From NCBI GenBank assembly GCA_051881695.1, contig JBJEQJ010000036.1, positions 11,860 to 75,859 of the forward strand: DNA of 64,000 nucleotides, written 5' to 3'. The DNA comes from CAYJFG01 sp051881695 (GTDB lineage: Bacteria; Bacillota; Clostridia; Oscillospirales; Acutalibacteraceae). The notes beneath the pieces were generated by a model that ran no database searches, was not told the origin of the DNA, and saw nothing but the letters and a program-made list of their open reading frames with translations. Below are positions 43,476 through 50,679 of the stretch, one piece after another. The position numbers and the translations under genes are program-made. The stretch's first letter is position 1; every line of letters starts with the position of its first letter.

Positions 43476-44678
43476 ATGCCGCAGATTAATGAAAACTTTT
43501 TAAAGCTTGAAAAAAACTACCTTTTTATCAACATTGCAAAAAAGGTAAATGCTTATATTAAGGAAAACCCCGATGCAGATATTATCAGAATGGGTATAGG
43601 CGACGTTACGCTGCCGATTGCTCCGTGTGTTGTAGAGGCAGTTAAAAAGGGCGCTGAAGAAATGGGAGCAAAAGAAACCTTTAAGGGTTATGAGGACAGC
43701 GGAACAGGCTATGACTTTTTAAAGGAGGCTATTGCCGGTTACTACAAAAGCTTCGGAGTTGATGTTGACAGGGACGAAATACGAGTAAACGACGGTGCAA
43801 AGTCTGACTGCGGAAATATTGTTGATATTTTCGGCAACGATAATACAGTTATTATCACAGACCCTGCATATCCTGTTTATGTAGATACTAACGTAATGAG
43901 CGGCAGAAAGCTTATTTATGCCGACTGCACAAAAGAAAACGGCTTTTGCGCCCTGCCGGATGAAAATATCCATGCAGATTTAATTTATCTGTGTTCTCCG
44001 AACAACCCAACCGGTGCGGCTTTCACCAAGGAACAGCTTAAACAGTGGATAGATTTTGCAATAAAGAATGAAGCAATTATCATTTATGACGCAGCTTACG
44101 AGGCGTTTATTACAGATGAGGAAATACCAAGAAGTATATTTGCCGTTGAGGGAGCAAGAAAATGCGCCATAGAGATGTGCTCGCTCTCTAAAACAGCAGG
44201 CTTTACAGGGATGAGATGCGGCTATACAGTAATACCAAATGAGCTTGAGGTAACTGCAAGCGACGGCACTAAGGTTAATATTTCTCAGCTTTGGGGCAGA
44301 CGTCAGGGTTCAAAGTTTAACGGTGTTTCTTATCCTGTTCAGTGCGGTGCAGCAGCAGTATTCACTGAAGAGGGTCAAAAGCAGATAAAGGAAAATATTA
44401 AATATTATCAGGAAAACGCACGCATAATTTCAAGTGCTATGGACGAGCTGGGCATATTCTACACAGGCGGCAAAAATTCTCCGTACATCTGGCTTGAATG
44501 TCCAAACAATATGGGTTCGTGGGAGTTCTTCGATTATCTCCTTAAAGAAGCAAATGTTGTCGGTACTCCGGGCGAAGGCTTCGGCAAAAACGGCAAGGGC
44601 TTCTTCCGTCTTACCTCCTTTGGCGACAGAGACAGGACAATAGAGGCAATGGAAAGAATTAAAAAATTGAAATTCTGA
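43476..44678 (+). CDS. dapL: LL-diaminopimelate aminotransferase
   Basis: DapL converts tetrahydrodipicolinate directly to LL-diaminopimelate using glutamate and PLP, bypassing the succinylated or acetylated intermediates. The 400-residue product starts INENFLKLEKNYLF and has GIGDVTLP near residue 42, CSPNNPTGAAF near residue 170, and the PLP Lys in SLSKTAGFTGMR near residue 239. DapF, encoded by the fusion two genes upstream, uses the product, so both last DAP steps are in one cluster. ATG 43476 follows AAGGAGAG. Confidence 0.97.
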   Translation: MPQINENFLKLEKNYLFINIAKKVNAYIKENPDADIIRMGIGDVTLPIAPCVVEAVKKGAEEMGAKETFKGYEDSGTGYDFLKEAIAGYYKSFGVDVDRDEIRVNDGAKSDCGNIVDIFGNDNTVIITDPAYPVYVDTNVMSGRKLIYADCTKENGFCALPDENIHADLIYLCSPNNPTGAAFTKEQLKQWIDFAIKNEAIIIYDAAYEAFITDEEIPRSIFAVEGARKCAIEMCSLSKTAGFTGMRCGYTVIPNELEVTASDGTKVNISQLWGRRQGSKFNGVSYPVQCGAAAVFTEEGQKQIKENIKYYQENARIISSAMDELGIFYTGGKNSPYIWLECPNNMGSWEFFDYLLKEANVVGTPGEGFGKNGKGFFRLTSFGDRDRTIEAMERIKKLKF

Positions 44679-44699
44679 ATTAATTTTATTTAAACTTTC

Positions 44700-44728
44700 G
44701 GGGCGTGCATTGTACGCCCCATACTTTT
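44700..44728 (+). terminator. Intrinsic terminator after dapL
   Basis: GGGGCGT and ACGCCCC form the stem with a 7-base loop, followed by ATACTTTT. It closes the carA-to-dapL unit. Confidence 0.8.
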
Positions 44729-44745
44729 AAATCAAGGAAAGAGAG

Positions 44746-46644
44746 GTGAAGCCGGTTAAAATGGCTTTTTTACCTGTAAGCAAAAAAGAAATTGAAGCTC
44801 TCGGCTGGGGGTCTCCCGATTTTGTTTTTGTAACCGGGGATGCATATGTAGATCACCCAAGCTTCGGTATCAGTATTCTATCAAGACTTCTTGAAGATAA
44901 CGGCTATAAGGTTGCGGTGCTTCCTCAGCCAAATTTCAGAGATAAGTCTGACTTTATGCGTTTTGGAAAGCCAAGACTCGGCTTTTTGGTTACCTCCGGC
45001 AATATAGACAGTATGGTGTCTAACTACACAGCTGCTAAACGCAAAAGAAGCGATGATGTCTACTCTCCCGGCGGAGTCGGCGGCAAAAGACCCGACAGAG
45101 CCGTTATAGTATATTCAAGAATAATTAAAGAGCTTTATCCCGATACGCCCGTTATCATCGGCGGTCTGGAGGCTTCCCTTCGCAGGTTTGCCCATTATGA
45201 CTATTGGGATGATAAGGTTCGTCCGTCTATTCTGCTCGACAGCAAAGCAGATATATTAACATTTGGTATGGGTGAAAACCAAACGCTTGAAATTGCAAAA
45301 AGATTAAACGAGGGAAAGTGCCTTTCTGAGCTTTACGATATCCGAGGCATTTGCTATGCTATAGATACCAAGGACTATACCCCGGTATCTGCGGCAGACT
45401 GCCCGTCGTATGAGCGTGTTTGCGAGAGTAAAAGGGATTATGCAATTGCTTGTAAAAAGCAGATGGAGGAGCAGGACGCAGTCAGAGGTAAAACCGTTAT
45501 TCAGCGTCACGGCAAAAAAATAGTTGTTCAGAATCCTCCTATGCCGCCGCTTGACAGGAAAGAGCTTGATTATGTATACTCCTTGCCGTATGAAAGAATG
45601 TACCACCCAATGTATGAAAATGTCGGCGGAGTTCCCGGCATAGAAGAAGTTGAATTTTCAATTACTCATAACAGGGGCTGCTTTGGCGCCTGCAATTTTT
45701 GCTCCATTGCATATCATCAGGGCAGAGCCATTACCTCAAGAAGCGAGCAGTCTGTAATAGACGAAGCCAAACGGCTTACGCAAAACCCCAGATTTAAGGG
45801 TTATATTCACGACGTTGGCGGTCCTACAGCAAATTTCCGCAATCCGTCCTGTAGGGTGCAGGAAAAGGCTGGGCTTTGTAAAAATAAAAAATGCCTTGCA
45901 CCAACCCCGTGTAAGCAATTACAGGTTGACCACAGAGAGTATCTTCATCTTTTAAGAGAGCTGAGAAAGCTGCCGAAAGTTAAAAAGGTATTTATTCGTT
46001 CCGGAATACGCTTTGATTATATGATGGAGGACGAAAGTAAAGAATTTTTTGAGGAGCTTGTTAAATATCACGTAAGCGGCCAGCTAAAGGTAGCGCCTGA
46101 GCATTGCAGTGCTGCGGTGCTTGATAAAATGGGTAAACCGCACATAGAAACCTACAAGCGTTTTTCTGATGAATTTTATAAAATAACAAAACAGCATAAT
46201 AAAGAGCAGTATTTAGTACCGTATTTAATGTCCTCGCACCCGGGATCAACTCTGAAGGACGCAGTAGAGCTTGCACTTTTTCTTAAAAAGGAGCATATAC
46301 GCCCCGAACAGGTGCAGGATTTTTACCCAACGCCGGGTACTGTTTCTACCTGTATGTTCTACACCGGCATAGACCCCTTAACAATGCAGGAGGTTTATGT
46401 TCCGAAATCGCCTAAGGAAAAGGCAATGCAAAGAGCGCTGCTTCAATGGTTTAATCCCAAAAATAAACAGCTGGTTATAGAAGCGCTTGTTGAAGCAGGC
46501 AGACGCGATTTAATCGGAACAGGCAAAAATTGTCTTGTTACTCCTACTGCCGAATATAAAATGAAGCTTGAAAAAGCGTCTCAGAAATCAAAGGCTAAAA
46601 GAAAAGTAATCAGAAACAGAAAAACAGGTAAAAATAAAAGATGA
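44746..46644 (+). CDS. YgiQ family radical SAM protein
   Basis: The 632-residue product is a YgiQ/UPF0313 radical SAM enzyme. It has an N-terminal B12-binding-like region (FVTGDAYVDHPSFG near residue 28), the family motif IGGLEASLRRFAHYDYWDD near residue 140, and the radical SAM cluster NRGCFGACNFCSIAYHQGR near residue 307. A basic C-terminal tail completes it. The reaction catalysed is not known. GTG 44746 is used as the start; ATG 44761 (MAFLPVSKKE) is an equally good option because it matches the usual family N-terminus. Confidence 0.93.
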   Translation: MKPVKMAFLPVSKKEIEALGWGSPDFVFVTGDAYVDHPSFGISILSRLLEDNGYKVAVLPQPNFRDKSDFMRFGKPRLGFLVTSGNIDSMVSNYTAAKRKRSDDVYSPGGVGGKRPDRAVIVYSRIIKELYPDTPVIIGGLEASLRRFAHYDYWDDKVRPSILLDSKADILTFGMGENQTLEIAKRLNEGKCLSELYDIRGICYAIDTKDYTPVSAADCPSYERVCESKRDYAIACKKQMEEQDAVRGKTVIQRHGKKIVVQNPPMPPLDRKELDYVYSLPYERMYHPMYENVGGVPGIEEVEFSITHNRGCFGACNFCSIAYHQGRAITSRSEQSVIDEAKRLTQNPRFKGYIHDVGGPTANFRNPSCRVQEKAGLCKNKKCLAPTPCKQLQVDHREYLHLLRELRKLPKVKKVFIRSGIRFDYMMEDESKEFFEELVKYHVSGQLKVAPEHCSAAVLDKMGKPHIETYKRFSDEFYKITKQHNKEQYLVPYLMSSHPGSTLKDAVELALFLKKEHIRPEQVQDFYPTPGTVSTCMFYTGIDPLTMQEVYVPKSPKEKAMQRALLQWFNPKNKQLVIEALVEAGRRDLIGTGKNCLVTPTAEYKMKLEKASQKSKAKRKVIRNRKTGKNKR

Positions 46645-47558
46645 ATAAGATAAAACGGAAATTACCTCTTATTGCGGTATCAATACTGCTTATCATTGGT
46701 GTTGCACTAAGCATTTCGGAAGCACTCGGAATACCTGTTTTTGGCAATTTGAACGGAATTTTTACCGTACAGTATAAAAATTCCTGCAAGCAGGGACTGT
46801 ATGTTCATTTTATTGATGTCGGCTGTGCAGACAGCGTACTTATTACCGAAAATAATAATAACATTCTTATTGACTGCGGCAATGCTTCTCTGCGTTCCCG
46901 TTCTCTGGAGTATCTTAAGGATAACAATATAAAAAGCCTTGACTTGCTCATTCTTTCTCATACCGATAAGGACCACATCGGCTCTGCACAGGATATTATT
47001 GATAAGATAAATGTAAATAAAATAATATACCCGATAAAAGCAGAAAATGAAAGCGAGGACGACAGTGTTTTAACTTCGCTGATTTCGAGAGCAGAGTCTT
47101 TAAATATACCGTACAGTGAGCTTACAGCGCCGCAGCATTTAAAGGTCGGGGATTTAACGCTTCATATTTTATCACCGCTAAAGCAGTATAAAGCATCAAA
47201 TGATACATCTCTTGTGATACGGATGGAATACAAAAACACATCGTTCCTTTTTACCGGAGATGCTCAAAAGGCTGAATACGATATACTCGAAAGCGGAGCT
47301 GATATAAAAAGTGATGTACTGAAGGTTGCCCACCACGGAAGCAAAACATCAACAGGCGACGGCTTTTTAAAGGCGGTATCACCGGAATATGCCGTAATAA
47401 GCGTCGGTAATAACATTTACGGCTTGCCATCTTATGAAATTATTGATAAAATAGAGCAGACGGGAGCAAAAGTGCTAAGAACCGATAAAAGCGGAAGCAT
47501 TGTATTTTATTCCGACGGTGAAAAGCTCACTGTTTTCAAAGAAGAAAAGGAGAATTAA
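46641..47558 (+). CDS. Membrane-anchored MBL-fold hydrolase (ComEC C-terminal-domain-like)
   Basis: The 305-residue protein has an N-terminal hydrophobic helix (residues 8-28) acting as signal or anchor. A metallo-beta-lactamase domain resembling the extracellular domain of ComEC follows: FIDVGCADSVLI near residue 53, the metal motif LSHTDKDHIGS near residue 103, and VAHHGSKTS near residue 230. ComEC-type domains are proposed to degrade one DNA strand in uptake, but stand-alone versions have no proven role. Its ATG overlaps the ygiQ stop in ATGA, and a DUF3006 gene follows directly. Confidence 0.85.
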   Translation: MNKIKRKLPLIAVSILLIIGVALSISEALGIPVFGNLNGIFTVQYKNSCKQGLYVHFIDVGCADSVLITENNNNILIDCGNASLRSRSLEYLKDNNIKSLDLLILSHTDKDHIGSAQDIIDKINVNKIIYPIKAENESEDDSVLTSLISRAESLNIPYSELTAPQHLKVGDLTLHILSPLKQYKASNDTSLVIRMEYKNTSFLFTGDAQKAEYDILESGADIKSDVLKVAHHGSKTSTGDGFLKAVSPEYAVISVGNNIYGLPSYEIIDKIEQTGAKVLRTDKSGSIVFYSDGEKLTVFKEEKEN

Positions 47559-47559
47559 T

Positions 47560-47721
47560 ATGCAATCAATTAAGGTTGACAGAACTGATTTACAGTATGC
47601 AATAGGAACAGATAAGGAAAAGAAGTATTTTGCCATAGAGCTTTCGGAGCTTCCAAAGCCTGTAAAAAAGGGCGATATTATCTTAATTGACGATAACGGC
47701 AAAATAACCGTTAAGTCTTAA
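47560..47721 (+). CDS. DUF3006 domain protein (53 aa)
   Basis: The short acidic/basic product (starting MQSIKVDRTDLQYAIG) resembles DUF3006, a family often paired with ComEC-like MBL hydrolases. ATG 47560 begins two bases after the preceding stop and has AAAAGGAG just upstream, so it is translated with it. No membrane segment. Function unknown. Confidence 0.75.
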   Translation: MQSIKVDRTDLQYAIGTDKEKKYFAIELSELPKPVKKGDIILIDDNGKITVKS

Positions 47722-47737
47722 AGATAGCATCAACTAC

Positions 47738-47766
47738 TTGACAAATTTTTACTTGTCTAATATACT
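47738..47766 (+). promoter_or_regulatory. Strong SigA-type promoter for tyrS
   Basis: Perfect TTGACA at 47738-47743 and TATACT at 47761-47766 with 17 bp between them. It is the closest match to consensus at -35 in the window. Confidence 0.85.
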
Positions 47767-47821
47767 AATAATTAACGGCAAAGAAAAGAAGAAGTACGGT
47801 AATGTCAGCGGCGTATTATTC

Positions 47822-47850
47822 CGTCCTCTGTTTTCAGGGGACGTTTTTTT
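47822..47850 (+). terminator. Leader terminator (attenuator candidate) upstream of tyrS
   Basis: CGTCCTCTG and CAGGGGACG pair over 9 bp with a TTTT loop, followed by seven T. It lies between the promoter and the tyrS start, so transcription must pass it. No T-box consensus (GGTGG followed by ACC) is present. ACGG near 47806-47809 could compete for CCGT at the foot of the stem. Confidence 0.8.
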
Positions 47851-47896
47851 ATAAAATTTTCCCCGTTTTTAAATATATGGTTTTGGAGGAATTAAA

Positions 47897-49168
47897 ATGG
47901 GAGTTTATGACGAACTAAAAGCAAGGGGTATAATAGCCCAGACAACTAACGAGGAGCAGGTAAAGGACTTGCTTAATAACGGCAAAACAGCATTTTATAT
48001 CGGCTTTGACCCAACAGCCGACAGCCTGCACGTCGGTCACTTTGTGCAAATTATGGTAATGGCGCATATGCAAAAAGCAGGGCATACGCCCATTGCGCTT
48101 TTCGGCGGCGGAACAGGTATGATAGGCGACCCAAGCGGTAAGAGCGATATGCGTAAAATGCTTACAAGGGAAGAAATTGACCATAACATTGAGTGCTTTA
48201 AAAAGCAGATGTCACGCCTTATAGATTTTTCTGACGGTAAGGCGATAATGGTAAATAACGCCGACTGGCTTCTTGATTTAAACTATATCGAATTTATAAG
48301 GGAAATCGGCGTTCATTTTACAGTAAATAAAATGCTTGCGGCAGAGTGCTACAAGCAAAGACTGGAGCGCGGCGGCCTTACGTTTTTCGAGCTTAACTAT
48401 ATGCTTATGCAAAGCTACGATTTTTACATTTTGAATCAAAGATACGGCTGCCAGCTTGAGCTTGGCGGCGATGACCAGTGGAGTAATATTATTGGCGGCG
48501 TTGAGCTTATAAGAAGAGCGGCCGCTAAAAAAGCCGAGGAAACAGGGGAGGAAATTCCCAAAACTGCTGAATCCTTTGGTATGACATTTACTCTTCTTAC
48601 AAACAGCGAGGGTAAGAAGATGGGCAAAACTGAAAACGGTGCAGTTTGGCTTGACCCCGAAAAAACCAGTCCCTACGAGTTTTACCAGTACTGGAGAAAC
48701 GTGGCAGACGCCGATGTTATTCGCTGCCTGAATCTGCTAACATTTTTGTCTGTTGAGGAAATTGCAGAGCTTGCAAAGCTTGAGGGCAGTGAAATTAATA
48801 AGGCGAAAGAGATTTTAGCATACGAGGTTACAAAGCTTATTCATGGCGAGGAAGAGGCAAATAAAGCACAAACAGCGGCAAAGGCTCTTTTCGGTGCAGG
48901 TAAAAGCTCAGACGATATGCCCACCACAGTCCTTTCAGACAGCGACTTTACAGACGGTTCAATTTCCTTACTTGATGTTTTAACAAAAACAAAGCTCTGT
49001 CCTTCTAAAAGCGAGGCACGCAGGCTTGTAACACAGGGCGGAGTATCGGTTGATGATAAAAAAATAACAGTACCTAACGCAGTTGTTTCAAAGGAGCAAA
49101 TTGCCGAAAAAGGTTATGTAGTAGTTAAAAAGGGCAAAAAGGCGTTCCACAAAATCAGCTTAGACTAA
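47897..49168 (+). CDS. tyrS: Tyrosyl-tRNA synthetase
   Basis: TyrS charges tRNA-Tyr. The 423-residue product is a class I synthetase with the HIGH-like motif DSLHVGHFVQI near residue 43, the tyrosine-binding YMLMQSYDF near residue 170, GGDDQWSNI near residue 192, and the KMSKS-like KKMGKTENGA near residue 239. A C-terminal S4 domain spans about residues 355-423. ATG 47897 follows TGGAGGA. Expression appears controlled by the leader terminator upstream. Confidence 0.97.
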   Translation: MGVYDELKARGIIAQTTNEEQVKDLLNNGKTAFYIGFDPTADSLHVGHFVQIMVMAHMQKAGHTPIALFGGGTGMIGDPSGKSDMRKMLTREEIDHNIECFKKQMSRLIDFSDGKAIMVNNADWLLDLNYIEFIREIGVHFTVNKMLAAECYKQRLERGGLTFFELNYMLMQSYDFYILNQRYGCQLELGGDDQWSNIIGGVELIRRAAAKKAEETGEEIPKTAESFGMTFTLLTNSEGKKMGKTENGAVWLDPEKTSPYEFYQYWRNVADADVIRCLNLLTFLSVEEIAELAKLEGSEINKAKEILAYEVTKLIHGEEEANKAQTAAKALFGAGKSSDDMPTTVLSDSDFTDGSISLLDVLTKTKLCPSKSEARRLVTQGGVSVDDKKITVPNAVVSKEQIAEKGYVVVKKGKKAFHKISLD

Positions 49169-49218
49169 TTTGTTTTTTCTTTCGGACCTTTCAAAATTAC
49201 GGAAAGGAATGTTAAATT

Positions 49219-50184
49219 ATGAAATTTAATTTTAAGGGAATAAAAAACCTTGAAACTAAGGATGTTTGCACAGCGGTTGCGTTTATTATTTACATTTCTG
49301 CTTTCTTATTTATCCTGCTGTTTGGTATGAGTATAGGTAATAAGGTTGTAGCAAGAGAAAACGCAGATGTAGAAATAAACAGAACTCTGCCAAACGCTCA
49401 GCAAGACTATAAAACCGAAGCTGTGGACAACGAGAAAATTTACAATGGCGAGCTTATGCTTGTAAACGGAAACTACGAATGTGAGGTTGACGGAGCGGAC
49501 CTTGTGAATATAATGGAAAATAAGCTTGACGTTTACAAGGTTACAGACTATTATTCACAGATAAATGGCAAGGCTATGACTGCGCTAAACAGTATGCTTT
49601 CGGACTTTTACAAAACAACCGGAAAAGCAGATGTTTTTGTTACCTGCGGCTACAGAAGCAAGGAAACTCAGCAGGAGATTTATGATAATTCCGTTGCCAA
49701 TAACGGACAGGAGTATGCAGACAGCTATGTAAACAAGCCGGGTTTTTCAGAGCATCAAACAGGCTATGCGTTTGACCTGTCACTGCTTACAGATGACGGT
49801 ATAATAGAGGATTTCACAGGCGAGGGCGATTATGCTTGGATTGAAGAAAACTGCGCTAAGTACGGTTTTATTCTGCGCTATCCAACAGACAAAAAAAGCC
49901 GTACCGGCATTGAAAACGAGCCTTGGCATTTTAGATATGTTGGAAAAGTACACGCTGCATATATAATGCAGAATAATCTTTGCCTTGAGGAATATATAGA
50001 TACGGTTCACGAGCACCGTGTAAATAATCCTCTTATTATTAAGGATATGGATTTAAATAATTACGCCGTATATTTCGTTCCTGCCGGCACAAACGACAAA
50101 TCAGACATCCCGGTACCAAAGGACAAGCAGTATGAATTTTCCGGAAATAATGTAGACGGTTTTATCGTAACGTATAAGCTGTAA
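49219..50184 (+). CDS. VanY/LdcB-type D-Ala-D-Ala carboxypeptidase family protein
   Basis: The 321-residue product is a membrane-anchored peptidoglycan peptidase. A hydrophobic anchor lies at residues 19-43. The zinc peptidase domain is at about 110-260, with the metal motif SEHQTGYAFD near residue 175 (His, x6, Asp) and the third ligand in EPWHFRYVG near residue 234. Family members trim D-Ala from stem peptides (dd- or ld-carboxypeptidase). No vancomycin-resistance genes are adjacent, so a housekeeping cell-wall function is more likely than resistance. ATG 49219 follows GGAAAGGAATG. Confidence 0.9.
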   Translation: MKFNFKGIKNLETKDVCTAVAFIIYISAFLFILLFGMSIGNKVVARENADVEINRTLPNAQQDYKTEAVDNEKIYNGELMLVNGNYECEVDGADLVNIMENKLDVYKVTDYYSQINGKAMTALNSMLSDFYKTTGKADVFVTCGYRSKETQQEIYDNSVANNGQEYADSYVNKPGFSEHQTGYAFDLSLLTDDGIIEDFTGEGDYAWIEENCAKYGFILRYPTDKKSRTGIENEPWHFRYVGKVHAAYIMQNNLCLEEYIDTVHEHRVNNPLIIKDMDLNNYAVYFVPAGTNDKSDIPVPKDKQYEFSGNNVDGFIVTYKL

Positions 50185-50255
50185 TCTTTTTAGCACTTGT
50201 TCAATTTCAGATAGTGCTGCAAACTGGTATTCAGTACATTATCTGATTATATTGC

Positions 50256-50299
50256 AAAAAAATCCCGTACTTTCATTTTTATAGAAAGTACGGGATTTT
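50256..50299. terminator. Bidirectional terminator between convergent vanY-like gene and ireB
   Basis: AAAATCCCGTACTTTC and GAAAGTACGGGATTTT form a perfect 16-bp stem with a 9-base loop; A runs and T runs flank it, so it can end transcription from both sides. Confidence 0.95.
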
Positions 50300-50309
50300 A
50301 GCGTTCTTT

Positions 50310-50555
50310 TTACTTATTCAAAAAGCTTTTAACAAGCGTTTCCAGCAAATCATCTCTGTCAAATTTGCTTATGATATTTCTTGCATTATTATGCGTTGTA
50401 ATATAAGTAGGATCCTCAGACAGAATATATCCGACAATCTGGTTTATAGGATTATACCCCTTTTCTTTAAGCGAATCATACACAATAGTAAGAGCCGTCT
50501 TAATTTGGTCGTCCTTGTCATTACCTAAGGAAAATATCATAGTTTTGTCAAACAT
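50310..50555 (-). CDS. ireB: IreB family regulatory phosphoprotein
   Basis: The 81-residue product matches the IreB (YrzL/UPF0297) family, with FDKTMIFSLGNDK at the start and EKGYNPINQIVGYILSEDP at about residues 30-48. In Enterococcus, IreB is phosphorylated by a PASTA-domain Ser/Thr kinase and affects cephalosporin resistance. It is monocistronic here; the ruvX (yrrK) neighbour seen in Bacillus is absent. GGAGGTGG precedes the start. Confidence 0.93.
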   Translation of the reverse strand: MFDKTMIFSLGNDKDDQIKTALTIVYDSLKEKGYNPINQIVGYILSEDPTYITTHNNARNIISKFDRDDLLETLVKSFLNK

Positions 50556-50603
50556 ATTTCCACCTCCGGATTATCATTTTTGACGTATTGTTTTATGCTG
50601 TAT

Positions 50604-50632
50604 ATTATACTATATTGCCTTTAGAACTTCAA
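50604..50632 (-). promoter_or_regulatory. SigA-type promoter for ireB
   Basis: On the minus strand TTGAAG (50632-50627) and TATAAT (50609-50604) are separated by 17 bp. Confidence 0.75.
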
Positions 50633-50679
50633 TAGTATAAATGTGAATATAATTAAAATTATTTTACGAAATTATTTTA

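Noticed and set aside
47773..47896. T-box riboswitch for tyrS
   Set aside because: No GGTGGNACC-type T-box sequence and too short for Stem I; only a terminator is present.
49219..50184. Vancomycin resistance (vanY) determinant
   Set aside because: No vanHAX or regulator genes nearby; the family is widespread in ordinary cell-wall metabolism.
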